This document shows positions 18,591 to 27,286 of a DNA stretch of 64,000 bases, piece by piece. How positions within the stretch are numbered: position 1 is the first letter of the stretch; the number at the start of each line of letters is the position of its first letter. Under the pieces are notes generated by a model. The model ran no database searches. It worked only from the letters and a program-made list of their open reading frames with translations, and was not told the origin of the DNA. Location: assembly GCF_014851685.1 (NCBI RefSeq), contig NZ_JACVAC010000002.1, positions 124,001-188,000 of the forward strand. Reading direction: 5' to 3'. This DNA comes from Pseudomonas sp. PDM05. GTDB taxonomy: Bacteria > Pseudomonadota > Gammaproteobacteria > Pseudomonadales > Pseudomonadaceae. The translations under genes were made by a program, and so were the position numbers.

Positions 18591-19871
18591 CTACCAGAGC
18601 GCCACGGTGTAGCCCAGGATCACTCTGTTTTCGTTGGTGTCACGGGCGAAGTTGCTCGTGGCGCTGGCGTTCTGCCAACGCAGCGAGACATCCTTGAACG
18701 TGCCGCTCTGCACCACATAGCCGAGGCTCACGTCCCTCTCCCATTCGCGTCCTTCGCCGTTAAAGCCAATGACCTTGGCGTTGTCGCCCTTGGCATACCG
18801 CGTCGAGAACAGCAGGCCCGGAATGCCCAGCGAGGCGAAGTCATAGTCATAGCGGGCATGCCACACGCGCTCGCCGGTCTGGGAGAAGTTGGCCAGTTGA
18901 TATTCGGTGAACAGGTAGGTGTTGGTACCGTCCACATAGGTGAACGGCGTCGAACCGTACTGTTCCTGGTAGCCGCCGCTGAGGTTGTGGCCGTAGAGGC
19001 CATAGCCGATGCGCGTGCTCAACGCCCGGTTATCCACCTTGCCGGCCAGGGCCGCAGCGTCTTCACTGGCGCTGAAGTAGCGGACATCGGTCTTGAACGT
19101 GCCCGGGCCCCACTTGAAGCTGTTTTTCAAGCCCAGGTAATGCTGTTGGTACAGGCTTTCCAGTTGCGCGAACTGGTAGGTCACGACGGTCGTTGGCGTG
19201 AGTGCATACTCGCCACCGGCGTAGCGAAATTCATCGCTTTTCGCGCTGCTTTTGTAAGCGCCGTACTGGCTGGTAAGCCCCATATCTTCGTAATGGGTTG
19301 AGTCGCGCTGCTTGACCTGGTCCAGTTGGCCGGCGGTCAGTGTCAGCTTGTCGATGTCCTTGGAGGTCAGTGCAGTACCGCTGAAGCTCTGCGGGAACAG
19401 GCGGCTCAGGTTCGGCTGCAGCGTCGGCAGGTCAGGCACCATGTAACCCACGCGCAACTCGCTTTTGCCCAGGCGCGCCTTGCCGGTGAGGCCCAGCTTT
19501 GAGTAGTTGTCATGGGCTCGGCGGGCGTAGCTGGGGGAGCCTGGCTCGGCCGTGCTGGAGCGTGCCAGCAGCCCGGTACCGGAGTTGTCAGGGCTGGAAT
19601 CGAGCTTGATGCCCAACATACCCACAGCGTCCAGGCCAAAGCCCACGGTACCGTCGGTAAAGCCCGACTCGAGCTTGAGGATAAAACCCTGCGCCCACTC
19701 GGCTCGCTTGTTCTGCCCGCTGGACTCGCGGTAGTCGCGGTTGAAGTAGTAGTTCTTCAACTCCAGCGCCGCTTTGCTGTCGGCGACGAAGTCGGCCTGG
19801 GCAAACAAGGGCATGAAACCGGCGCCCATGACGCTGGCACTGGCGACAACTTTGTTGATGCGGTTATTCAT
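18591..19871 (-). CDS. OprD-family outer-membrane porin
   Basis: This 426-residue precursor has an N-terminal signal peptide ending near AQA (residues 24-26). Typical OprD-family features follow: DFVADSKAALELKNYYFNRDYR, the repeated alternation of beta strands, and a C-terminal aromatic residue (GYTVALW) for BAM recognition. These 18-strand porins admit specific small anionic or zwitterionic substrates such as amino acids and peptides. It lies between the ABC ATPase (130 bp, holding a palindrome) and the serine hydrolase (67 bp) on the same strand. It is therefore the outer-membrane entry port of this catabolic set. Confidence 0.92.
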   Translation of the reverse strand: MNNRINKVVASASVMGAGFMPLFAQADFVADSKAALELKNYYFNRDYRESSGQNKRAEWAQGFILKLESGFTDGTVGFGLDAVGMLGIKLDSSPDNSGTGLLARSSTAEPGSPSYARRAHDNYSKLGLTGKARLGKSELRVGYMVPDLPTLQPNLSRLFPQSFSGTALTSKDIDKLTLTAGQLDQVKQRDSTHYEDMGLTSQYGAYKSSAKSDEFRYAGGEYALTPTTVVTYQFAQLESLYQQHYLGLKNSFKWGPGTFKTDVRYFSASEDAAALAGKVDNRALSTRIGYGLYGHNLSGGYQEQYGSTPFTYVDGTNTYLFTEYQLANFSQTGERVWHARYDYDFASLGIPGLLFSTRYAKGDNAKVIGFNGEGREWERDVSLGYVVQSGTFKDVSLRWQNASATSNFARDTNENRVILGYTVALW

Positions 19872-19937
19872 GTGTAGGTTCCTGGCAGACAGGTTGAATG
19901 GGGTTGTTTTTGTTTTCTTCAGCCATGGCTTCGCCCG

Positions 19938-19962
19938 CTTCGCAAATCGTCGATTTGCGAAG
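19938..19962. promoter_or_regulatory. 25-bp palindrome between ABC ATPase and porin genes
   Basis: Two perfect 12-bp arms, CTTCGCAAATCG and CGATTTGCGAAG, flank a single central T. The element lies in the 130-bp gap upstream of the porin start. The almost absent loop suits a dimeric operator better than a terminator, but an intra-operon attenuating hairpin is possible. Confidence 0.45.
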
Positions 19963-20001
19963 GGTTGGGGTTCAATGCCGTGGCCTGGGGTGCAGCAGTA
20001 C

Positions 20002-21639
20002 CTAAATCACACTGGCACGGAGGCGGTAACTGCCGTCCGCACGTTTCTCCAAGGGGCTGGCCGCGGCGAGTAGCCGACGGGTGTAAGGGTGTTGTGGGGC
20101 GTCGAAAATCGTGTCACGCGGGCCCATTTCGACCACTTCGCCCTGGTTCATCACCGCTACACGGTGGGCGATGCGCTCCACCGCCGAGAGATCGTGGGAA
20201 ATGAACAGGCAGGCAAAGCCGTATTGGCGCTGCAAGCGCTCGAACAGTTCGAGGATCTGCTTCTGGATGGTCATGTCCAGTGCCGAGATCGGCTCGTCGG
20301 CAATCACCAGTTTGGGCCGGCGCACCAACGCCCGGCCAATCGCCACGCGCTGGCGCTGGCCACCGGAGAGTTGATGGGCGAAGCGCTCGCGAAACTGTTC
20401 GGGCAAGCCCACGTCAACCAGGGTGTCGGTGACCCGCTGACGCTTTTGCGCGGCCGTCAGGGCTGGTTCATGGCGCAGCGGTTCGGCGAGGATCTGCCCG
20501 ACGGTCATGCGCGGGTCGAGGGACGAATACGGGTCCTGGAAGATCATCTGGCATTGCAGGCGATGTGCCCGGTTGGCGGCTTTGAGGATGTCCACTCCCT
20601 GGAACAGGATCGCCCCGGCACACGGGTTGACCAACCCGACGACCGCGCGCCCGAGGGTGGTCTTGCCCGAACCGCTGCCACCCACCAGGGCCAGGGTCTC
20701 GCCCGGCGCGATACTCAGGTTCACCGAGTGCACCACGCGCTTGGGCACGCTGCGCCCCCAGAAACTGCGCGGCCCCGGGTGTTCGATACACACATCGCGG
20801 ACCTGCAACAACGCGCTGTCGGCCGCCGGCACTGGCACCAGTTCCCCGCGCCGTGGCAGCGCTTCGAGCAGTTGCCGGGTGTATTCGGCCTTGGGGGCAA
20901 AGAGGATGTCTTCGATACGGCCCTGCTCTACTGCCTTGCCCGAGCGCATCACCACGACTTTATGGGCGTAACGCGCTACCAGGGACAGGTCGTGACTGAT
21001 AAACAGAATCGCGGTGCCCTGCTCGCGGGTCAGTTCCAGCATCAACTCGATCACGTCCAGTTGCGCCAGGCAATCCAGGGCCGTGGTGGGTTCGTCGGCA
21101 ATCAGCAGTGCCGGGCGCAGCAGCATCACCGAGGCCAGCATGATCCGTTGACGCATGCCACCGGAGAACTGGTGCGGATAGGATGCCAGGCACTTTTCGG
21201 CGTCCTTGATGCCGATGCGTTGCAGCATGGCGATGCAGCGCTCATGGATCGTCGCCGCATCCAGCGTGGTATGCAGTTTGAGTGCCTCGCTCATCTGCCG
21301 GCCGATGGTCAGCGCGGGGTTGAGCGAGACCATCGGTTCCTGGAACACCATGCCGATGCGTGCCCCCCGCACTTCACGCATGGCCTTGGCATTGCTGCTG
21401 TCCAGCGCCTGCCCCTGGAAGATGATGCGCCCACCGCACACCTGCATCGGTGCTGGCAGCAAGCCAATGGCAGCTCGCGCGGCCATGGTCTTGCCGCTGC
21501 CCGACTCGCCCACCAGTGCGACGATTTCGCCGGGGGCCATGGTGAAGCTGAAGTCATCAACGGCCAGCGGACCGTCCACGCCGACGCGAATCTGTAGATT
21601 TTCAACGGCCAGTAAAGGCACTGGAACGCTCATGCTCAT
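20002..21639 (-). CDS. Dipeptide-type ABC transporter, fused double ATPase subunit
   Basis: This 545-residue protein contains two complete ABC ATPases in tandem, a DppD-DppF/GsiA-like fusion. The first Walker A is at residues 44-51 (GESGSGKT), with signature FSGGMRQR. The second Walker A lies near residue 320 (GGSGSGKT), with LSGGQRQR following. It energises uptake through the two permeases just upstream. Its ATG overlaps the stop of the second permease (ATGA). The oligopeptide/nickel/glutathione importer family covers peptides and other oligomers, so the substrate is not set by sequence. Confidence 0.93.
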   Translation of the reverse strand: MSMSVPVPLLAVENLQIRVGVDGPLAVDDFSFTMAPGEIVALVGESGSGKTMAARAAIGLLPAPMQVCGGRIIFQGQALDSSNAKAMREVRGARIGMVFQEPMVSLNPALTIGRQMSEALKLHTTLDAATIHERCIAMLQRIGIKDAEKCLASYPHQFSGGMRQRIMLASVMLLRPALLIADEPTTALDCLAQLDVIELMLELTREQGTAILFISHDLSLVARYAHKVVVMRSGKAVEQGRIEDILFAPKAEYTRQLLEALPRRGELVPVPAADSALLQVRDVCIEHPGPRSFWGRSVPKRVVHSVNLSIAPGETLALVGGSGSGKTTLGRAVVGLVNPCAGAILFQGVDILKAANRAHRLQCQMIFQDPYSSLDPRMTVGQILAEPLRHEPALTAAQKRQRVTDTLVDVGLPEQFRERFAHQLSGGQRQRVAIGRALVRRPKLVIADEPISALDMTIQKQILELFERLQRQYGFACLFISHDLSAVERIAHRVAVMNQGEVVEMGPRDTIFDAPQHPYTRRLLAAASPLEKRADGSYRLRASVI

Positions 21640-22505
21640 TTCCTCATGCGCGGGTCGAGACGATCACGCAAGGCATCGCCGAACAGATTGATAGCCAGCA
21701 GCGTCAGGCTGATAAAGATGCCCGGGAAGATCCCCAGCCAAGGCGCCGTCGAGATATAAGTGCGGCTCGCCGAGAGCATGCTGCCCCAGGTCGCGGCCGG
21801 CGGTGGAACCCCAAGGCCGAGGAAACTCAGCGCACTCTCCGAGAGCAACGCCCAGCCAAACATGCTGGTGGCCAACACACACAGCGGCGCCAGACAGTTG
21901 GGGGTGATGTGACGGAACATGGTGTACAGCTCGGAGTTGCCGATCACCCGCGAAGCCTCGATGAACTCCAACTCACGCAGCGACAGCACGCTGCCACGTA
22001 CCACCCGCACCACCGAAGGGGTGTAGGCGATACCCAGGGCGAGCACGATGCCGTACTGGCTGGCGCCGACAATGGCCATGATGCCCAGGGCCATAAGGAT
22101 GCCGGGGAACGCCAGCAACGCATCGTTGAGCATCATCAGCAGCCGGTCGGTCCAGCCGCGCAGGTAACCGGCGAGCATGCCGATCAGCGTGCCGCAGATC
22201 ACCGCCACGCTGACCGAGAGCAGGCTGATCCACAGGCTGGTACGCGCACCAATGATCAGCCGGCTGAACACATCGCGGCCAAATTCGTCGGTGCCCAGCC
22301 AATGCAAGGCGCTCGGTGCGTGCAGGCGTGAGAGCAGGTCCAATTTGAGCGGGTCGTAAGGTGTCCACACCACGCCGAGCAATGCCAGCAACACCAGTGC
22401 CGCGAGCAGGCTGCCGCCGATCAGGGCGTTCAGCGGCGGGTAACGCCGGCGCCGCCGAGGCGTGATCGCCGCCACGGGGGGCAAGGCAGGAGTCTTGAGG
22501 TTCAT
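21636..22505 (-). CDS. ABC transporter permease, DppC type
   Basis: This 289-residue inner-membrane permease has an Arg-rich N-terminus and a first membrane span at about 27-48. The DppC-type GTDEFGRDVFSRLIIGARTSL segment is followed by the EAA loop (EASRVIGNSELYTMFRHITPN), which contacts the ATPase. The ATG at 22505 overlaps the stop of the first permease by ATGA. The frame remains open upstream, but only across the preceding gene. It forms the translocation pore with the DppB-type subunit. Confidence 0.92.
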   Translation of the reverse strand: MNLKTPALPPVAAITPRRRRRYPPLNALIGGSLLAALVLLALLGVVWTPYDPLKLDLLSRLHAPSALHWLGTDEFGRDVFSRLIIGARTSLWISLLSVSVAVICGTLIGMLAGYLRGWTDRLLMMLNDALLAFPGILMALGIMAIVGASQYGIVLALGIAYTPSVVRVVRGSVLSLRELEFIEASRVIGNSELYTMFRHITPNCLAPLCVLATSMFGWALLSESALSFLGLGVPPPAATWGSMLSASRTYISTAPWLGIFPGIFISLTLLAINLFGDALRDRLDPRMRK

Positions 22506-23443
22506 AGCTTCACCCTTGGATCGAACAGCGGATACAGCAGATCCACCAGCAGGTTGACCAACACGTAGATACAGGTGACCAGCAGCAGGCAACCCTGCAA
22601 CACCGGGTAGTCGCGGGAGAAAATCGCATCGACCATCAACCGGCCGATACCTGGCAGGGTGAACACCGTTTCCAGCACCGCAATGCCGCCGAGCAAGTTG
22701 CCAAGGATCAGGCCAATCAGGGTCCAGGTCGGCGCAAACGCGTTGCGCAAGGCGTGCCTGCACAGCACCGCACCTTCCGACAACCCCTTGGCCCTGGCAT
22801 GGGCGATGTACTCCAGGCGCAGCACCTCAATGGTGCTGGCCCGTGCCATCCGGGCAATGGCCCCGAATTCCACCAGCGTCAGGGTGACGATCGGCAGCAC
22901 CACATAGGTCAGCGCTTTCATCGGGTCAGTGGCAAAGCCGACGTACCCGATCACCGGCAACCAGCCCAATTGAATGCCGAAGACATACAGCAGCAACAAC
23001 CCCAACCAGAAGCTGGGTACCGACAGCAACAACGTTGCCGTGGCCACCAGGCCCAGGTCCATCGCACTGTTTTGCTTCCAGGCGGCGAGCAAGCCCACCG
23101 GGACTGCGAGCACAGTCGCCAGCAATACCGCCACCAGCACCACGGTCGCACTCACGCTGAAGCGCTCGAGCAGCAACTCCAGCACCGGCTGGCGGCTGCT
23201 GATGGATACACCGAGGTCGCCACTGAGTACCGATTTAATCCAGATCAGGTACTGGGTCACCACCGAGTGATCAAGCCCCAGGCTGCTGCGCATATCGGCA
23301 AGACTTTGCGGGTCGGCCATGTCGCCCAGCATCAGTAGCGCCGGGTCGCCGGGGATCAGACGGATCAAGGCAAACACAATCACCGAGATCAGCAACAGGG
23401 TCGGCACCGCCATGCCGAGCCTATGCAATATGAATCGAAACAT
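22502..23443 (-). CDS. ABC transporter permease, DppB type
   Basis: This 313-residue inner-membrane permease has the DppB-type N-terminus (MFRFILHRLGMAVPTLLLISVIVFALIRLIPGDP). A periplasmic loop near residues 45-85 follows, and the cytoplasmic EAA loop contains EYIAHARAKGLSEGAVLCRHALRNA. Start chosen at 23443, 11 bp after the binding-protein stop; an upstream in-frame ATG at 23488 would lie inside that gene. It pairs with the DppC-type subunit for import of a peptide-like substrate. Confidence 0.92.
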   Translation of the reverse strand: MFRFILHRLGMAVPTLLLISVIVFALIRLIPGDPALLMLGDMADPQSLADMRSSLGLDHSVVTQYLIWIKSVLSGDLGVSISSRQPVLELLLERFSVSATVVLVAVLLATVLAVPVGLLAAWKQNSAMDLGLVATATLLLSVPSFWLGLLLLYVFGIQLGWLPVIGYVGFATDPMKALTYVVLPIVTLTLVEFGAIARMARASTIEVLRLEYIAHARAKGLSEGAVLCRHALRNAFAPTWTLIGLILGNLLGGIAVLETVFTLPGIGRLMVDAIFSRDYPVLQGCLLLVTCIYVLVNLLVDLLYPLFDPRVKL

Positions 23444-23454
23444 AGCGCTACGCC

Positions 23455-25023
23455 TTACTTGGAAGTGTCGAGCAGCGTCACGCCCCACAGGCGCGGCTTG
23501 GCAACAGGCCAGGAACGATACCCTTCGACGCGTTTGCCCATGGCGCCGATGGCAGTGCCGTTGTAGATAACCACCATGGGCACATCCTTGAGCATCAGCG
23601 TGTGCAGCCTGTCGAACAATGACCGGCGTTTGGCTGGGTCAACTTCACGCTGGGCCTCGCGCAATATGGCCAGGGCTTCGGGGTTGTCCCAGACCTTGCG
23701 CGGCTCCTTGTCCTTGTCGCCGATCACCGATTCGTAGCTTTGCGCCGCATCGAAACGTCCCGAATAGGAGAACGACATCATCTGGTAGCTACCCGTCTGG
23801 TAACGCTCCAACTGCGTGCCCCACTCCAGGGTTTCCATCTCGATGTTCAACCCTGCCGCTTGGGTCATGGCCTGGCTGAGCAAACCCATGTCAAACATCT
23901 GCGGATAGCGCTTGTTGACCAGCATTCGGATCTTTTCACCGCCGTAGCCGGCTTCCTTCAACAGGCGCCGGGCCTCGTCGAGGTTATAGGTATAACCCTT
24001 GTGTGCGGTGGCGTCGTAGTACGGACTCGCCGTGGGAATGATTGAATTGTTGACCACCGACAAACCATCGGACAACGCCGCAACCATCTGCGCGTAATCC
24101 AGGGACAATGCCACTGCACGGCGGATGCGCACGTCCTTGAGCAACGGGTCGCGAGTCTGGAACAACAGCCCGCTGATGGTCATGATCGGGCTGACCTGGA
24201 TCTGCAGGTTCTTGACCTGCTTGAGTTGCGCGGCATCCATTGCGGTCACGTCGGGCAGCAGGTCCACGCCACCCGACAGCAGCGCCGCCTTGGCCGAGGC
24301 CGAATCGGGGATGACCTCGAACCGCACGGTGTCGACAAACGCCTGCTTGTTGCCGGTGTAACCGTCCGCCTTGTCTTCGGCACGCGGGGTGTATTGCTTG
24401 AAGCGATCCAGTTCGACGTATTGGCCCTTCTGCCATCTGCCCAGCGTGAACGGCCCTGTGCCAATCGGTGCGCGCCAACTGCCATCCGCGGCCAGGGAGT
24501 CTGGATGCAGGATGCCGCTGCCCGCACAATCCGGGCGCGCCATGGCAGCCAGGAACAAGCCATTGGCCTGATCCAGGGTGAATACCACGGTCTTCGGGTC
24601 GGGGCTGGCGATATCAACGATCTTGGCCGCACCGCGCCCATCGAACTCTGCCAGGCAACGCCACTGAGTCTTGGGGGCCAGGTAGCGCTGCCAAGTCCAT
24701 TGCACATCCTTGGCCGTCAATAGCTGGCCGTTGTGGAAGTGCACGCCGTCACGCAGGGTAAAGGTGTAGCGCAGGCCATCCGCCGAAACGTCAACCGCGC
24801 TCGCCAGCATCGGGGCGATGCTGGTGTCTTCACGGTACGCCACCAACCCTTCGACGATATGCATCATCACCGCGTCGGTGTTGTCATCGCGGTTGACGCC
24901 TGGGTCGGTGCTACGGATATCACCGTTGAGCCCAACGCTGATGACCTTGTCCTGTGCAACGGCTATGGAAAAGGTGCACGCCGACATTACGACGGCCAAT
25001 GCCGTCTTTACGTAACTATTCAC
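23455..25023 (-). CDS. Periplasmic substrate-binding protein of dipeptide-type ABC importer
   Basis: This 522-residue family 5 solute-binding protein has a signal peptide (MNSYVKTALAVVMSACTFS..AVAQ). SBP_bac_5 features include the FTLRDGVHFHNGQLLTAKDVQWTWQR region and the GTGPFTLGRWQKGQYVEL segment. I chose the GTG at 25023, which has AAGGAG 10 bases upstream and places the signal peptide at the N-terminus; an ATG at 25071 is possible but gives a poor leader. It captures the imported oligomer in the periplasm and delivers it to the two permeases that follow directly. Confidence 0.9.
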   Translation of the reverse strand: MNSYVKTALAVVMSACTFSIAVAQDKVISVGLNGDIRSTDPGVNRDDNTDAVMMHIVEGLVAYREDTSIAPMLASAVDVSADGLRYTFTLRDGVHFHNGQLLTAKDVQWTWQRYLAPKTQWRCLAEFDGRGAAKIVDIASPDPKTVVFTLDQANGLFLAAMARPDCAGSGILHPDSLAADGSWRAPIGTGPFTLGRWQKGQYVELDRFKQYTPRAEDKADGYTGNKQAFVDTVRFEVIPDSASAKAALLSGGVDLLPDVTAMDAAQLKQVKNLQIQVSPIMTISGLLFQTRDPLLKDVRIRRAVALSLDYAQMVAALSDGLSVVNNSIIPTASPYYDATAHKGYTYNLDEARRLLKEAGYGGEKIRMLVNKRYPQMFDMGLLSQAMTQAAGLNIEMETLEWGTQLERYQTGSYQMMSFSYSGRFDAAQSYESVIGDKDKEPRKVWDNPEALAILREAQREVDPAKRRSLFDRLHTLMLKDVPMVVIYNGTAIGAMGKRVEGYRSWPVAKPRLWGVTLLDTSK

Positions 25024-25148
25024 GGGAGAAAGACTCCTTGAAGGAATGTTCCGGTCAGTGGCGGGAGCCAAGGCAGGACCGGCATCAGAATGAGTGAATC
25101 CTTGGTTATTTTTATACGGTCTGTTCTGAGTGCATCACCTGCGGTGTA

Positions 25149-26015
25149 TCAGCCCAGGCTGCGCTTGTGGCGCAACACCTTGGCGAAAAAATCCTGGGCA
25201 GCCGGCATCGCCTTGATGCCCTGGTGCGCGACGTTGGGCAGCAGGTCAAAGTGCACCTGCACACCGGCGGCCTCGAAGCTGGCCTTCAAGGTAGCCAGGC
25301 GTTCCGGTCGCGTACGCCCGGCAGCGTTGGCCCCGGCCATGAAGTGTTTGCCGCCTTCACGGTGGGTGATTTCCCAGGTTTCGAGGTCTGAATCCCCCAC
25401 CACCATATGCACGGGCAATCGCTGCAAGGCTGGCAGGTTCAACGGTTTGCCAAAGCGCGTGGCAAAGTCCCGCACACCGACCCACCAGTCCTGATCGGCA
25501 TCGAGCAGGGTCACCGAACCGGGCGCGCCGATGGACGCCGCCCAGAGTTTTTCGGGGTGCAGATAGCAGAAGCGATGGGTGAATTGCCCACCACCGGAAT
25601 AGCCGAACAGTGCAAAGGTATCGAAGCTGCGACCGTAGCGTTTGCCAACACTGGCGATCATGTCGAGTAGTACTTGGTCGTAACGGATATCGCCCTCGAC
25701 CATCTGCTTGTAGCCATCACCATTGCCGTCGCCCAGCACACCGACCGGGAACAGCGGCGACAGGATCACACAATCGTTCCAGCGGCCAAACTCCGCGAAG
25801 CCATTGCGGTAAACCTCCATCGCACGGGTGGAGCCGTGCAGCGAGACCACCAGATCTACCGGCCGGGTGGTGTCCTCGATGGCTTCAGGCACGTAGAGGG
25901 TGTAGGCAAACCGGCTGTCCTCATGGTGGGAGTACACCGTGGTTGCACCGAGGTGATACACGTTTTTTGCCGCACGCAATGCTGCGTATTCAGGGCTGAT
26001 ATCTGGATTGCTCAT
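25149..26015 (-). CDS. Alpha/beta hydrolase (PHB-depolymerase/esterase-like)
   Basis: This 288-residue hydrolase has the nucleophile elbow GYSGGG (near residue 138), an oxyanion-loop VVSLHGSTR (near 57) and a C-terminal histidine in PNVAHQG. It lacks a signal peptide, so it is cytoplasmic. It is the first gene of the minus-strand catabolic set, 125 bp upstream of the binding-protein gene and divergent from the LysR regulator. An ester or amide hydrolase acting on the imported compound is likely; it could provide a second hydrolytic step beside the SxxK enzyme. The substrate is unknown. Confidence 0.8.
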   Translation of the reverse strand: MSNPDISPEYAALRAAKNVYHLGATTVYSHHEDSRFAYTLYVPEAIEDTTRPVDLVVSLHGSTRAMEVYRNGFAEFGRWNDCVILSPLFPVGVLGDGNGDGYKQMVEGDIRYDQVLLDMIASVGKRYGRSFDTFALFGYSGGGQFTHRFCYLHPEKLWAASIGAPGSVTLLDADQDWWVGVRDFATRFGKPLNLPALQRLPVHMVVGDSDLETWEITHREGGKHFMAGANAAGRTRPERLATLKASFEAAGVQVHFDLLPNVAHQGIKAMPAAQDFFAKVLRHKRSLG

Positions 26016-26086
26016 TTGGAAAGTTCGCCGAGTCAGTTCGGACTTGAGTATTGGCAGAGTGCTATAAAAAGAAAAACTAATTTAAC

Positions 26087-26101
26087 TTTATCCAGGGTAA
26101 A
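26087..26101. promoter_or_regulatory. Candidate LysR-type operator
   Basis: TTTATCCAGGGTAAA is a near-perfect palindrome with T-N11-A spacing, in the 113-131 bp gap between the divergent hydrolase and LysR genes. That is the usual place for a LysR-family regulator to control itself and its target. Confidence 0.4.
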
Positions 26102-26146
26102 CAAAACCTTTACGATGCAATCGCATCCATGAGCACGGGCCTCTCC

Positions 26147-27025
26147 ATGAGCAACATTCGTTTCTTCAAGACGTTTATCGCCGTCGCCGAATACGGCAGT
26201 TTTGCCGCCGCCGCCGACCGTGTGGCCCTTACCAACGCCGCTGTCGGCCAGCAAATGCGAGCCCTCGAAGAAGAGATGCGCCGACCACTGTTCGACCGTA
26301 GCCAGCGGCAGATCAAGCTGAGCCGCGATGGCGTGTTGTTGCTGCCCAAGGCCAAGCGCCTGTTGGCGGACTACGAGCAAATGATTGCCGAGGCCCCCGA
26401 TGGCATGGCCATGGAGGGTGAAGTGTCCATCGGCGGCATTACTTCCGGCATGGGCCTGCTCGCCAATTGCCTGGTGCAACTGAAAAAGCTGCACCCTCGC
26501 ATATCGGTCAACCTGATGACCGCCCGCTCCGACGAAGTGGTCAATCTGGTACACGCCGCCAAGCTTGACGCGGCCTTACTGATCGAGACGGCACGGCAGA
26601 ACTTCGATGGATTGAGCTGGACCCTGCTCTACAACGAGCCCATCGTCATGCTCGCCAATGCTGCGCAAACCGCCGGCATCAACGACGCAGTGGAATTGCT
26701 CAGGACCCAGCCGTTCATTCGCTATGACCGTTCCACTGCCGTAGGCCGCAAAGTGCAGTCGATCATCAAGAGTGAATCGGTCGAACCGTTGGAAATCCTC
26801 GAACTGAACTCCATCATCGGCATCGCCGACCTGGTACGCCAGCAAGTCGGAGTGGCCATCGTGCCGCTGCTGAAAAATTTCGACTGGCACAAAGACCCAA
26901 GCCTGCGGGTACTGCCATTGCCGGGAGACTTGGCGGTGCGCCGAGTGGGGATCTTGGAGCAAGGCACCAAAAGTGCAATTACCGGGGAAATTCGCAAGTT
27001 GCTGATGTCGGCAGTGGCAAAGTAA
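26147..27025 (+). CDS. LysR-family transcriptional regulator
   Basis: This is a roughly 292-residue LTTR with an N-terminal winged HTH (about residues 3-60, NIRFFKTFIAVAEYGSFAAAADRVALTNAAVGQQMRALE) and a two-lobed effector domain. I prefer the ATG at 26147 because LTTRs start just before the first helix; an in-frame ATG at 26129 is also possible and neither has a clear ribosome site. Divergent from the hydrolase/ABC/aminotransferase genes, it is their most likely regulator and may sense a pathway intermediate. Confidence 0.9.
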   Translation: MSNIRFFKTFIAVAEYGSFAAAADRVALTNAAVGQQMRALEEEMRRPLFDRSQRQIKLSRDGVLLLPKAKRLLADYEQMIAEAPDGMAMEGEVSIGGITSGMGLLANCLVQLKKLHPRISVNLMTARSDEVVNLVHAAKLDAALLIETARQNFDGLSWTLLYNEPIVMLANAAQTAGINDAVELLRTQPFIRYDRSTAVGRKVQSIIKSESVEPLEILELNSIIGIADLVRQQVGVAIVPLLKNFDWHKDPSLRVLPLPGDLAVRRVGILEQGTKSAITGEIRKLLMSAVAK

Positions 27026-27049
27026 TCCTGCCCTTGGCGCAGTTCATCA

Positions 27050-27286
27050 GTGCCGACCATTGGAAAAGTCCGTGATAACCTGATTCGCCAGATCGACGGC
27101 GCCTACCCCCCCGGCATGATCGACCCGACGCTGACGTTCCTGGAAAAAAACGCTACACAATCACCGACGCCGGTCGTCTCTTCTCTAGCGAGCCTGCAGT
27201 GGCGCTGGAGCCCGCAAAAAATCGTTCGTGTCGCAGCGCTGCTCAATCGCACCGCTCAAACCATTGCCGACGGGAAAGACCCATGA
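27050..27286 (+). pseudogene. Decayed PadR-family regulator fragment
   Basis: In one frame this stretch reads NLIRQIDGAYPPGMIDPTLTFLE, which matches the PadR wing and helix pattern (LIRQI..GAYSPSPG.IYPTLT.LE). The continuation expected of a PadR protein (KKRYTITDAGRLF) is found only in the next frame, from 27154, with the intervening dozen residues missing; the tail VAALLNRTAQTIADG returns to the first frame. There is no good start codon or ribosome site. PadR genes commonly sit next to siderophore-interacting reductase genes, and the next gene here is one. I read this as a remnant with a deletion and frameshifts rather than a real 78-residue gene. Confidence 0.6.

Noticed and set aside
22506..22763. 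N-terminal extension of the DppC-type permease
   Set aside because: It lies inside the DppB-type gene and lacks hydrophobic or family sequence.
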